Assembly (NCBI GenBank): GCA_044508675.1
Contig: JBIQHF010000018.1
Location: 1-60,676 of the forward strand
Direction of reading: 5' to 3'
From: Raineyella sp044508675
GTDB lineage: Bacteria > Actinomycetota > Actinomycetes > Propionibacteriales > Propionibacteriaceae
Length of the DNA: 60,676 nt
Below, piece by piece: positions 8,768 through 17,996 of this stretch. The translations under genes and the position numbers were made by a program. Below the pieces are notes generated by a model. That model searched no databases, was not told the origin of the DNA, and saw only the letters and a program-made list of their open reading frames with translations. Numbering within the stretch: position 1 is the first letter of the stretch; the number at the start of each line of letters is the position of its first letter.

Positions 8768-9574
8768 GTGACCAGTCGCGGCAGGGATGCACCCATCGGA
8801 ATCTTTGATTCGGGATTCGGTGGGCTGACCGTGATGCGTGCTGTGGTGGACCAGCTGCCCGAGGAGAACATCATCTACCTCGGCGACACCGCACGGGCCC
8901 CGTACGGCACCCAGACGCTGGCGGCGGTGCGCGAGTTCGCCCTCGAGTGCCTCGACCACCTGTACGAGCGTGGTGTGAAGATGCTGGTGATCGCCTGCAA
9001 CACCGCCTCGTCCGCCGTGCTGCACGACGCCCGGGAACGCTACGACGTGCCGGTGGTCGAGGTGATCACCCCGGCGGCGAGCGCGGCGGCCGGTATCACC
9101 CGGACCGGCAACCTCGGCGTGATCTGCACCGCCTCGACCGCCCGGTCCGGCGCGTACGCCGATGCCCTGGCCGCGGTCCCCGACATCCAGCTGGCGACCC
9201 GGGCCTGCCCGAGGTTCGTCGACTACGTGGAGCGGGGGGAGACCTCGGGTGCGGAGATCGAACGCGTGGCGCGCAGCTACCTGCGACCGCTGCAGGCCCA
9301 GCGGATCGACACGCTCATCCTCGGCTGCACCCACTACCCGCTGCTGGCCGGCGTGATCTCCTACATCATGGGGGACGGGGTCTCCCTGGTGTCGAGCTCG
9401 GACGCCTGCGCCCGGGCCGTCTACCGCAAGCTGACCGACTCCGGCCTGCTGATGGACAGCACCGAGGTCGGCAGCCGGCAGTTCCTCACCACGGGCCAGC
9501 CCGAGCAGTTCCGCAGCATCGGCGAGCGACTGATGGGCGAGGGCTTCATCGAGTCGGTCGGACAGTTCCTCTGA
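8768..9574 (+). CDS. murI: Glutamate racemase
   Basis: A 268-residue cytoplasmic racemase that supplies D-glutamate for peptidoglycan. The family signature is complete: IFDSGFGGLTV at the N-terminus, the first catalytic Cys in VIACNTASSA and the second in LILGCTHYPLL, followed by the conserved His. The GTG start follows a leaderless promoter. It heads the block murI-MBL hydrolase. Confidence 0.96.
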   Translation: MTSRGRDAPIGIFDSGFGGLTVMRAVVDQLPEENIIYLGDTARAPYGTQTLAAVREFALECLDHLYERGVKMLVIACNTASSAVLHDARERYDVPVVEVITPAASAAAGITRTGNLGVICTASTARSGAYADALAAVPDIQLATRACPRFVDYVERGETSGAEIERVARSYLRPLQAQRIDTLILGCTHYPLLAGVISYIMGDGVSLVSSSDACARAVYRKLTDSGLLMDSTEVGSRQFLTTGQPEQFRSIGERLMGEGFIESVGQFL

Positions 9575-9603
9575 GGTCGGACAGGGGCGGATAGGAGGGC
9601 GTG

Positions 9604-10371
9604 ATGGCTGAACTGGTGATCGTGGGCTGCAGCGGGTCGGGGCCGGGCCCCAGATCCGCAGCCTCGGCCTACCTGGTGCGGGAGACCGTCGAGGGCCGTA
9701 CGACCTCGGTGCTGCTGGACCTGGGATCGGGTGCCTTCGGGCCGTTGCAGGGCCTCGTGGACCCGCGCGACATCGACGCGATCGTGCTGTCCCACCTGCA
9801 TGCCGACCACTGCCTCGACATGGTGGCCTGGGATGTCGCCGCGACGTACGGTCCGGGTCCCTGGGGGCCGGTCCCCACGTACGCCCCGGCCGGCACCCAG
9901 GAGCGGCTCGCCCGGGCCGGCGAGGTCGATGACCCGCGGGACGCCCACCTGGACCGGTCGTTCGACTTCCGGACCATCGATGCGCAGAGCCGGGTGACGG
10001 TCGGCTGTTTCACGATGACGTTCGCCCCCGCCGCCCACCCGGTCGAGTCGTACGCCATCCGGGTCGACGGCCCGCACGGTGCCCTGGTCTACTCCGGGGA
10101 CACCGGCCCCACACCGGCACTGGACGAACTGGCCCGGGGGGCGAACCTGCTGCTGGCCGAGGCCTCGTTCCCCGATCGCGCCGACCTGCCCCCCGACCTT
10201 CACCTGTCCGGTCGCCAGGCGGGGGAGTGCGCGGACGGCGCCGGAGTCGGGACGCTGGTCGTCACCCATGTGCCGGCCTGGGAGGACGCGCAGGCCCGGG
10301 TGGCGGAGGCCCGCGGCTGCTTCGACGGGACCGTCGTGCTGGCGGAGCCGGGTCTCGTGGTCGCCTGGTGA
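9604..10371 (+). CDS. MBL-fold metallohydrolase (Rv1339/RNase Z-like)
   Basis: A 255-residue metallo-beta-lactamase-fold hydrolase. The metal motif HLHADH is at about residue 63-68 and further ligands lie in AAHPVES, YSGDTG and VVTHVP. By position (murI-MBL-rph) it is orthologous to mycobacterial Rv1339, which has been reported as an atypical class II cAMP phosphodiesterase; the broader family is RNase Z-like. The exact substrate here is not certain. The start is ATG, or the GTG one codon upstream; AGGAGGG precedes both. Confidence 0.85.
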   Translation: MAELVIVGCSGSGPGPRSAASAYLVRETVEGRTTSVLLDLGSGAFGPLQGLVDPRDIDAIVLSHLHADHCLDMVAWDVAATYGPGPWGPVPTYAPAGTQERLARAGEVDDPRDAHLDRSFDFRTIDAQSRVTVGCFTMTFAPAAHPVESYAIRVDGPHGALVYSGDTGPTPALDELARGANLLLAEASFPDRADLPPDLHLSGRQAGECADGAGVGTLVVTHVPAWEDAQARVAEARGCFDGTVVLAEPGLVVAW

Positions 10372-10386
10372 GGGCTGCGGGGCCTC

Positions 10387-10576
10387 GCTGCTGCGGACAA
10401 CGTGCTTGGCTGCGGACGCTGTGTCGGGCCCGGCCAGGTGCAGCGGACGTTGTGTCGGGCCCGGCCAGGTGCAGCGGATGTTGTGCACAGCCGCTGCAGT
10501 CCTGCGGTCCGCGGCTGAACCGGAGATCCGCCGCAGTTCCAGAAGGTCCGCGGCTGTGCAGAGGGTCCGCGGCAGG
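10387..10576. repeat. GCGGAC/GTCCGC intergenic repeat cluster, copy B, with a 31-bp tandem repeat
   Basis: The gap between the MBL gene and rph begins with two 31-bp direct repeats (10409-10439 and 10440-10470, ending in GTGTCGGGCCCGGCCAGGT) and a third partial copy (10471-10488). It then continues with three GGTCCGCGG units in inverted orientation and ACCGGAGATCCGC, the complement of a unit in copy A. No reading frame with gene-like features is present. Confidence 0.7.
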
Positions 10577-10608
10577 GTGGCCGGACCAGCGGAACGCACC
10601 CCCGCGGG

Positions 10609-10614
10609 TAGCCT
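10609..10614 (+). promoter_or_regulatory. -10 box of a leaderless promoter (rph-rdgB-thyA-folA)
   Basis: TAGCCT, then 6 nt, then the ATG of rph. The four genes that follow overlap or touch, so this promoter may serve all of them. Confidence 0.65.
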
Positions 10615-10620
10615 GACCCC

Positions 10621-11376
10621 ATGACCTCTGCATCCCCCGTGACCCGTACCGACGGCCGTGCCCTTGACCAGCTCCGTGACACCAGGATCACCCGCAGCTG
10701 GCTCGACCACGCCGAGGGTTCGGTGCTGATCGAGGCCGGCAAGACCCGCGTGCTGGTCGCGGCGAGCGTGGAGGAGGGCGTGCCCCGCTGGCGCAGGGGG
10801 TCGGGCCTGGGCTGGGTGACCGCCGAGTACTCGATGCTCCCGCGGGCGACCAACACCCGCTCCCAGCGCGAGGCGATCAAGGGCCGGATCGGGGGCCGTA
10901 CGCACGAGATCTCCCGACTCATCGGGCGCAGCCTGCGGGCCGTGATCGACTACAAGGCGCTCGGTGAGAACACCATCATGATCGACTGCGACGTGCTGCA
11001 GGCCGATGGCGGGACCCGCACCGCCTCGATCACCGGCGCGTACGTCGCGCTGCACGACGCGGTGTCGTGGCTGCGGGAGCGGAACCTCCTGGTCGCAGAG
11101 CCACTGAAGGACTCGGTGGCGGCGATCTCGGTCGGGCTGGTCAACGGCGTGCCGATGCTCGACCTGAAATACGACGAGGACGCGGGCGCGGACACCGACA
11201 TGAACGTGGTGATGTCCGGTGACGGGCGGTTCATCGAGGTGCAGGGCACCGCCGAGGGTGATCCGTTCGACCGGGGCCTGCTCAACCAGCTGCTGGACCT
11301 GGCGGCCAAGGGCACCGCCGAACTGCGCGACCGGCAGTTGGCGGCGCTGGGCCTGGCGACTCCCGCGGGGGCCTGA
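10621..11376 (+). CDS. rph: Ribonuclease PH
   Basis: A 251-residue phosphorolytic 3'-5' exoribonuclease that trims tRNA 3' ends. Conserved blocks are visible: SQREAIKGRIGGRTHEISRL (RNA and phosphate binding), IDCDVLQADGGTRTASITGA and the EVQGTAEG region. The length matches the family. It overlaps rdgB by one base and starts at a leaderless ATG. Confidence 0.96.
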   Translation: MTSASPVTRTDGRALDQLRDTRITRSWLDHAEGSVLIEAGKTRVLVAASVEEGVPRWRRGSGLGWVTAEYSMLPRATNTRSQREAIKGRIGGRTHEISRLIGRSLRAVIDYKALGENTIMIDCDVLQADGGTRTASITGAYVALHDAVSWLRERNLLVAEPLKDSVAAISVGLVNGVPMLDLKYDEDAGADTDMNVVMSGDGRFIEVQGTAEGDPFDRGLLNQLLDLAAKGTAELRDRQLAALGLATPAGA

Positions 11377-12040
11377 TGCTGGACCGGGTGGTGCTGGCGA
11401 CCAACAACGCCAAGAAGCTGGCCGAGCTACGGCGGGTCCTGGCCGAGTCCGGGCTGGACATCGAGGTGCTCGGACTGGCGGAGTTCCCTGCCTATGAGGA
11501 TCCGGCCGAGACCGGGCGCACCTTCGACGAGAACGCCCTGATCAAGGCCCGTGAGGCCGTCCGCAGCCTCGGCCTGCCCGCCCTCGCCGACGACTCCGGG
11601 CTCGAGGTCGACGTCCTCAACCGGATGCCGGGCGTACGGTCCTCCCGCTGGGCGGGGCCGGCCTGCGATGACGAGGCGAACCTGCAGCTGGTCCTCGCCC
11701 AGCTCGATGACGTTCCCGAGCCCGACCGCACGGCCCGGTTCGTCTGCTCGATGGCGCTGGTGCTGCCCGACCTCGAGGCGGATCCCTCCGGCCGGACCCC
11801 CGGCCAGGAGTTCATCCGCCGGGGCGCGATGGAGGGCCGGATCACCCGCGAGCCCGAAGGTGAGAACGGCTTCGGCTACGACCCGATCTTCCAGGCGGTC
11901 GACCAGCAGTGCACCAACGCCCAGCTGAGCCCGGCCGAGAAGGATGCGATCAGCCACCGCGGTCGTGCCGTCCGGGCGATGGCCTCGTTCATCAAGGACA
12001 TGCGGGAGCATCCCGCACCGACCCGACAGGGAGAACGGCC

Positions 12041-12044
<4 letters not shown>
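11376..12044 (+). CDS. rdgB: XTP/dITP diphosphatase (RdgB/HAM1)
   Basis: A 222-residue house-cleaning pyrophosphatase that removes ITP, XTP and their deoxy forms. Motifs: TNNAKKLAEL at the N-terminus, ADDSGLEVD with catalytic acidic residues, GVRSSRWAG and ENGFGYDPIF. It is somewhat longer than the usual 200 residues because of an insertion at about residues 128-148. It overlaps rph by 1 base and thyA by 4 (GTGA). Confidence 0.94.
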
Positions 12045-12852
<808 letters not shown>

Positions 12853-12856
<4 letters not shown>

Positions 12857-13329
12857 GCGAGGTCGCGGCGATCGTCGCCGTTGCGGACAACGGCGTGATC
12901 GGTGGCGACGGTCGGATGCTGTGGCACCTGCCGGAGGACTTCCAGCGGTTGAGGCGGCTCACGATGGGCGGCCACCTGGTGATGGGCCGCACCACGTACG
13001 AGGCGATCGGCCGGCCACTGCCGGGGCGGACGAACATCGTGCTGACCCGCGACCCGCAATGGTCCGCGGAGGGAGTGGTCGTCGTCCATTCGCTGGCGGA
13101 GGCCTTCGCCGCCGCCGAGCAGGCGGACCCGCAGGCTACGACCTGGGTCTTCGGCGGGGCGCAGGTCTACCGCCAGGCCTGGGACCGGATCACCCGCCTG
13201 GAGGTCACCGAGGTGCACCAGGCGCCGCAGGGCGACGCCACCTTCCCCGCCATCGATCCGGACGAGTTCACCGAGACCTCCCGGGAGAGTCACCAGGGCT
13301 TCGACTTCGTGACGTACGTACGGCGCTGA
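12853..13329 (+). CDS. folA: Dihydrofolate reductase
   Basis: A 158-residue NADPH-dependent enzyme that regenerates tetrahydrofolate. Family motifs are visible: AVADNGVIGGDGRMLWHLPEDF (substrate pocket, with the acidic residue in PEDF), GRTTYEAIGRPLPGR (NADPH binding) and WVFGGAQVYRQA. It is translationally coupled to thyA through a GTGA overlap. Confidence 0.96.
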
Positions 13330-13370
13330 GCTGGCACGGCGCTGCGTCCGTGCTTGTCAGCCCTGCCACC

Positions 13371-14588
13371 ATGGGGTCTATGGAATACGCCCCGTGGGCC
13401 TCGCTGGTCCTCGACCTGGTGCTGGTGCTTGTGGTCCTTGGGCGTGCTGCCGGCGGATGGCGCAGCGGACTGCTCTCCGGCGGTCTCGGGATGATCGGTA
13501 TGGTCGGCGGCGCCGCGCTGGGCCTGTGGGGGTGGCCCAGGGTGGCCCAGTGGTTGCCGGTCGACTCGCTGCGTGGCACGGCGGAGATCGCGCTGCTGGT
13601 GCTGTTCGTGCTCGTCGGCGCCTCGATCGGCCAGGGCCTGCTCGGCGGGCTCGGTCGTCGGCTGTCCTCCCACGACATCGAGGCGGTGCACACGGTGGAC
13701 CGGGCCTTCGGGGCGGTCGCTGCTGCCGGGCTCACCGTCCTGGTCCTCGGCCTGCTCGCGGCGGTCGTCCGGCCTCTGGTCCCGCCGCCGTGGACGGAGG
13801 TGATGGACCGGTCCCGGGTGGTCCGGGGGGTGGATGCCGTGTTGCCTGCGCCGCTGCAGCGGGCCGCCGTGCAGGTCGCCGGGGTGCTGGAGTCCACGGT
13901 GTTCCCACGGGTCTTCGTCGGCCCCAGCCCCGAGCCGGTGCTCCCGGCACCCCAGCCGGACACCGCCGTCACGGAGTCCCCGGCCGTCGTCGCGGCCGCG
14001 GCGAGTGTGATGAAGGTGAGCGCGATCGGCTGCGGCGGCGCCGCTGTCGGCAGCGGCTGGGTGGCCTCGCCCGAGCGCGTCGTCACCAACGCCCATGTCG
14101 TCGCGGGCGCCGAGGAGGTGTCAGTCCGGCCGGAGGGCGTCGGCCAGGCTCGGCAGGCAACGGTGATCGCCTTCGACCCCGACGTCGACCTTGCGGTCCT
14201 GTACGTCCCGGGCCTGCGCGCCGACCCCCTGCCGACGACGGGCCACCTCGCCGAGGAGACCGCCGTGGCCGTGGCAGGCTTCCCCGGCGGGGGGTCGTAC
14301 GTCGCCGAGCCGGGCCGGATCCGCGGCACCATCGAGGCGGTCGGCGCCGACATCTACGGTGATGCCGGCGTGGTCCGGCAGGTGTACGCGCTGCGCGCCG
14401 CACTGGAGCAGGGCAACTCCGGGGGCCCGGTCCTCACCACCGACGGGCAGGTGGCCGGCACGGTCTTCGCCCGCTCGATCGACGACGACCAGACCGGCTA
14501 TGCGCTGACCGACGCCCAGACCAAGGAGTTCGTCGACGCGTCGGCCGACTCGGTCGAGGAGATCTCCTCGGGGGCCTGCCCCGGTTGA
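13371..14588 (+). CDS. Membrane-anchored MarP-like serine protease (CvpA plus trypsin domains)
   Basis: A 405-residue protein with about four N-terminal membrane segments (CvpA-like region, residues about 8-135), a linker and a trypsin-like domain. The triad is visible: His in VTNAHVV, Asp in DVDLAVLYV and Ser in QGNSGGPVL. There is a Cys at the start of the protease domain (AIGCGGA) and another at the extreme C-terminus (SSGACPG), matching the disulfide pair known in mycobacterial MarP. That protease acts in the periplasm during acid and oxidative stress. Two in-frame ATG codons three residues apart are possible starts; the upstream one is used here. The track frame running back into folA is not real. 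Confidence 0.9.
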   Translation: MGSMEYAPWASLVLDLVLVLVVLGRAAGGWRSGLLSGGLGMIGMVGGAALGLWGWPRVAQWLPVDSLRGTAEIALLVLFVLVGASIGQGLLGGLGRRLSSHDIEAVHTVDRAFGAVAAAGLTVLVLGLLAAVVRPLVPPPWTEVMDRSRVVRGVDAVLPAPLQRAAVQVAGVLESTVFPRVFVGPSPEPVLPAPQPDTAVTESPAVVAAAASVMKVSAIGCGGAAVGSGWVASPERVVTNAHVVAGAEEVSVRPEGVGQARQATVIAFDPDVDLAVLYVPGLRADPLPTTGHLAEETAVAVAGFPGGGSYVAEPGRIRGTIEAVGADIYGDAGVVRQVYALRAALEQGNSGGPVLTTDGQVAGTVFARSIDDDQTGYALTDAQTKEFVDASADSVEEISSGACPG

Positions 14589-14637
14589 TGACCCGGGGGC
14601 GTCGAGCCGGGTCGTCGAAATGACGGGATCGTACTCC

Positions 14638-14666
14638 TTGACCACCCGGCTGTGCTTGATTAACGT
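14638..14666 (+). promoter_or_regulatory. Promoter of the IclR-type regulator
   Basis: TTGACC and TAACGT are separated by 17 bp. Transcription would start near 14673, downstream of the first in-frame ATG at 14667, which rules that ATG out as the translation start. Confidence 0.6.
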
Positions 14667-14696
14667 ATGCGCACCAGCGGCGTCCGGGAGGCACAC

Positions 14697-15461
14697 ATGG
14701 GTGCCGAGCCCACCCTCATCCATTCCGTCATCCGTGCCCTGCGGCTGCTCGAGCTCATCGCCGACGAGGGCCGGCCTGTCACCGCGAAGCGGCTGTCCCG
14801 CCTCGCCGGCATCCCACTGCCGACGACCTACCACCTGCTGCGCACCCTGGTCCACGAGGGTTACGCGAAGCGGGTCGAGGGCGGTTACGTCCTCGGGGAC
14901 ACCCCGCTGCTGCTGGCCCGGCACAAGCAGGCCACCGAGCTGCCGCATCGCGTACGCCAGGTGCTGAAGGAACTGCACGACGACGTGGGCGCCGCCACGT
15001 ACGTCGCCGCCTTCCGGGACGGCGAGGTCGAGCTGGTCGACATCGTCGACAGCCCGGCCGCACCCCGGGTGGACCTGTGGGTCGGACTGCAGGAGTCGGC
15101 CCACGCCACCGCGGTCGGCAAGGCCGTGATCGGCGGACTGCCCCCGGGCCAACGGATCGACTACCTGGTCTCCCACCCGATGTTCGACCTGACCAGGCAC
15201 ACGCACACCACGGTCCGCTCGCTGCTGGTCGACCTCGACGAGCACCCGGACGTGATGGTCGACCGGGAGGAGTACTCGGTGGGAACGACCTGCCTCGCCC
15301 TCCCCGTCCCGGCCCCCGACCTGCACGCCGCCGTGGCGGTCTCGGTCCCCAGCACCGAGGTGGCGCGGAAGGCGCAGGACCTGCGGCCACTGCGCCGCGC
15401 GGCACACCTGCTGGGGCTCGCCTGCGCCGGCGCCGGCGCAGACGCCTCTATCACCATGTGA
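14697..15461 (+). CDS. IclR family transcriptional regulator
   Basis: A 254-residue regulator with an N-terminal winged helix (about residues 6-70, with TAKRLSRLAGIPLPTTYHLL) and a C-terminal IclR effector domain containing HATAVGKAV and the Cys-bearing GTTCLALPV segment. IclR proteins bind small carbon compounds. It lies directly upstream of, and on the same strand as, the 2-oxo acid dehydrogenase genes, which it may control. The ATG chosen has GGGAGG five bases upstream, and the promoter position excludes the earlier ATG. Confidence 0.9.
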   Translation: MGAEPTLIHSVIRALRLLELIADEGRPVTAKRLSRLAGIPLPTTYHLLRTLVHEGYAKRVEGGYVLGDTPLLLARHKQATELPHRVRQVLKELHDDVGAATYVAAFRDGEVELVDIVDSPAAPRVDLWVGLQESAHATAVGKAVIGGLPPGQRIDYLVSHPMFDLTRHTHTTVRSLLVDLDEHPDVMVDREEYSVGTTCLALPVPAPDLHAAVAVSVPSTEVARKAQDLRPLRRAAHLLGLACAGAGADASITM

Positions 15462-15531
15462 AATAGCGGCTCTGGCCCGGGCCCCACGCGCGTCGGACAG
15501 TGGAGGGACCCACTGAGACTGGAGGCCATTG

Positions 15532-16542
15532 ATGTCCGATCCTGTCACTGGTCCGGAACCCACCCCGGACACCCGCCGCGACCTCTACTCGACCATGGTC
15601 CTGGCCCGTACGTACGAACTTGCGATCCTGCGGGAGTACCACGCGGACAAGGGCCCCGGTTTCGACATCGGCAAGGGGCTGGTGCCCGGCGAGATGCACC
15701 TGTCCGCCGGGCAGGAGCCGGTCGCCGCCGGCGTCTGCGCGCACCTCACCGGCGATGATGCGCTCACCGCCACGCATCGCCCGCACCACCTGGCCATCGC
15801 CCACGGTGTGGACCTGGGCCGGATGACGGCCGAGATCTTCGGCCGGGAGACCGGGCTCGGGCGGGGCAGGGGCGGCCACATGCACCTGTTCGACCCGGCC
15901 GTGCACTTCAGCTGCTCCGGGATCATCGCCGAGGGCTACCCGCCGGCGCTCGGCGCGGCCTTCGCCTTCGCCAGGCGGCCCGGCAACCGGATCGCCGTGG
16001 CCGTCACGGGTGAGGGGGCGGCCAACCAGGGCGCCTTCCACGAGTCGCTCAACCTGGCCGCGCTCTGGAAGCTGCCGGTGGTGTTCGTGGTCGAGGACAA
16101 TGGCTGGGGCATCTCGGTGCCGCAGGCGGCCGCGACCTCGGTGGCCTCGCACGCCCAGCGGGCCGCCGGCTACGGCATCCCGGGCGTACGCGTCGAGGAC
16201 AACGACGTCGACCAGGTGTACGCGGCGATGGGCCGGGCGGTCGAGCGAGCCCGGGCCGGGCAGGGACCGTCGCTGGTCGAGGTGGCGACCGTCCGGATGC
16301 TCGGCCACTTCGAGGGCGACGCGCAGGGCTACCGCGACGACCTTGCCGACCTGTCCGACCGCGACCCGATCCCGCGCTACGAGGCGCGACTGCGCGAAGC
16401 AGGCATCCTCGATGATGCGCAGGTCGAGAGCACCAAGAACCAGGCGAACGACCGCGTCGAAGCGGCCATCGCCGCTGCCAAGGCCGCTCCGGTGCCCAAC
16501 CCGGACGAGGCACTCAAGTACGTCTTCGCCGGGGAGGCCTGA
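15532..16542 (+). CDS. Thiamine-diphosphate-dependent dehydrogenase E1, alpha subunit (AcoA/PdhA-like)
   Basis: A 336-residue alpha subunit of a 2-oxo acid or acetoin dehydrogenase. The ThDP/Mg motif is visible as TGEGAANQG through EDNGWGIS, and the GQEPVAAGV and GRGGHMHLF segments are typical. The length (about 330) suits acetoin dehydrogenase AcoA or the short pyruvate E1 alpha. The ATG follows GGAGG by 6 nt. It is 2 nt from the beta-subunit gene. The substrate cannot be decided from sequence. Confidence 0.88.
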   Translation: MSDPVTGPEPTPDTRRDLYSTMVLARTYELAILREYHADKGPGFDIGKGLVPGEMHLSAGQEPVAAGVCAHLTGDDALTATHRPHHLAIAHGVDLGRMTAEIFGRETGLGRGRGGHMHLFDPAVHFSCSGIIAEGYPPALGAAFAFARRPGNRIAVAVTGEGAANQGAFHESLNLAALWKLPVVFVVEDNGWGISVPQAAATSVASHAQRAAGYGIPGVRVEDNDVDQVYAAMGRAVERARAGQGPSLVEVATVRMLGHFEGDAQGYRDDLADLSDRDPIPRYEARLREAGILDDAQVESTKNQANDRVEAAIAAAKAAPVPNPDEALKYVFAGEA

Positions 16543-16544
16543 CC

Positions 16545-17570
16545 ATGACCACCACACCCACCACCACCGGTACGCGCCGGCTCAACACCTCCAAGGCGAT
16601 GGCCGAGGCCATCGCCCAGGCGATGCGCGAGGACGACTCGGTCGTCTACCTGGGGGAGGACGTCGGGAAGTACGGCGGGATCTTCGGATCCACGGTCGGG
16701 CTGCTGGACGAGTTCGGCCCGACCCGGATCATCGACACCCCGATCTCGGAGACGGCCTTCATCGGTCTGGGCATCGGCGCGGCGACCGAGGGGATGCGCC
16801 CGATCGTCGAGCTGATGTTCGCCGACTTCCTGGGCGTCTGCTTCGACCAGATCTACAACCACATGGCGAAGATCCACTACGAGTCCGGTGGCCACGTGAA
16901 GGTGCCGATGGTGCTCACCACCGCGGTCGGCGGCGGGTACTCCGACGGTGCCCAGCACAGCCAGACCCTGTGGGGCACGTTCGGGCACCTGCCCGGCATG
17001 AAGGTCGTCGTCCCGTCCAACCCGGCCGACGCCAAGGGCCTGATGACCGCCGCCATCCGGGACGACTCGCCGGTGGTCTACATGTTCCACAAGGGCGTGA
17101 TGGGCCTGGCCTGGATGGCGAAGAACCGCCGCAGCGTCGACATCGTCCCCGAGGGCGAGTACGTGGTGCCGATCGGCAAGGCGGCGGTCGCCCGCGAGGG
17201 CACCGACGTCACCGTCGTCACTCTCTCCCTGTCGGTGCACCATGCGCTGGACGTCGCCGAGAAGCTCGCCGGCGAGGCCTCGGTGGAGGTCATCGACCTG
17301 CGCACTGTCGTCCCGTTGGACCGGGCGGCCATCCTGGAATCGGTCGGCAGGACGGGCCGACTGGTCGTGGTGGACGAGGACTACCTGTCGTACGGGCTGT
17401 CCGGGGAGGTCATCGCCTCGGTCGTCGAACAGGACCCGACACTGCTCAAGGCTCCGCCGCGCCGGGTGGCGCTGCCCGACACGCCCATCCCGTACGCCCA
17501 TGTCCTGGAGTCCGCGGTGCTGCCGGGCCCGGCCCGGATCGAGGCGGCGATCCGGGAGGTGCTGGCGTGA
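16545..17570 (+). CDS. Thiamine-diphosphate-dependent dehydrogenase E1, beta subunit (AcoB/PdhB-like)
   Basis: A 341-residue beta subunit that forms the E1 heterotetramer with the preceding product. Conserved blocks include EDVGKYGGIFGST, FADFLGVCFDQIYNH, the GGYSDGAQHSQ loop and the C-terminal transketolase domain (EVIDLRTVVPLD, VDEDYLSYG). It overlaps the lipoyl-domain gene by four bases (GTGA). Confidence 0.9.
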   Translation: MTTTPTTTGTRRLNTSKAMAEAIAQAMREDDSVVYLGEDVGKYGGIFGSTVGLLDEFGPTRIIDTPISETAFIGLGIGAATEGMRPIVELMFADFLGVCFDQIYNHMAKIHYESGGHVKVPMVLTTAVGGGYSDGAQHSQTLWGTFGHLPGMKVVVPSNPADAKGLMTAAIRDDSPVVYMFHKGVMGLAWMAKNRRSVDIVPEGEYVVPIGKAAVAREGTDVTVVTLSLSVHHALDVAEKLAGEASVEVIDLRTVVPLDRAAILESVGRTGRLVVVDEDYLSYGLSGEVIASVVEQDPTLLKAPPRRVALPDTPIPYAHVLESAVLPGPARIEAAIREVLA

Positions 17571-17800
17571 CCGAGGTCGAGTTCCCGGTGATGAGCAACG
17601 AGCGCTCCGACGCCACCGGTGTGGTCGCCACGTGGTACGCCGCGGACGGAGAGAACGTGACCGAGGGCCAGCTGATCGCCGAGGTGCAGATGGACAAGGT
17701 GGATGCGGAGATCCTCGCGCCGGTCGCCGGGGTGATCACCCTGCTCGCCGCCGAGGGCGACGAGGTGGCCCAGGGGACGGTGATCGCCCGGATCACCTGA
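17567..17800 (+). CDS. Stand-alone lipoyl (biotinyl/lipoyl) domain protein
   Basis: A 77-residue protein that is essentially one lipoyl domain. The modifiable lysine is Lys44 in QMDKVDAE, with the usual Gly-rich turn before it (ADGENV) and the symmetric half after it (AEGDEVAQGTVIARI). It is translationally coupled to the E1 beta gene. In normal complexes this domain is fused to the E2 acyltransferase core, but here the frame stops after the domain and neither E2 nor E3 is nearby. It could be a mobile swinging-arm carrier serving an E2 encoded elsewhere. Confidence 0.88.
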   Translation: MTEVEFPVMSNERSDATGVVATWYAADGENVTEGQLIAEVQMDKVDAEILAPVAGVITLLAAEGDEVAQGTVIARIT

Positions 17801-17996
17801 CCCGGAGCTGCCGACCGCCCCGCCATCCTTCCCATCCTGGGGGTGGTGCGGCCAGCCCTTCTCCACCGGCAACAGTGCACGTCCTCGCCACACCGCCGAC
17901 GTCCGCCGGCTTGGCCCGGGGAATGCCTAGCCTTGCGTCAGGTGCCTGCCACCCGGGCGGGCAGCGGATCGGAGTACTCTGATGCAGAATCCCCCG

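Noticed and set aside
9421..11055. Long minus-strand frame over murI, the MBL gene and rph
   Set aside because: No recognisable domain; it crosses an intergenic repeat region and is antisense to three conserved genes.
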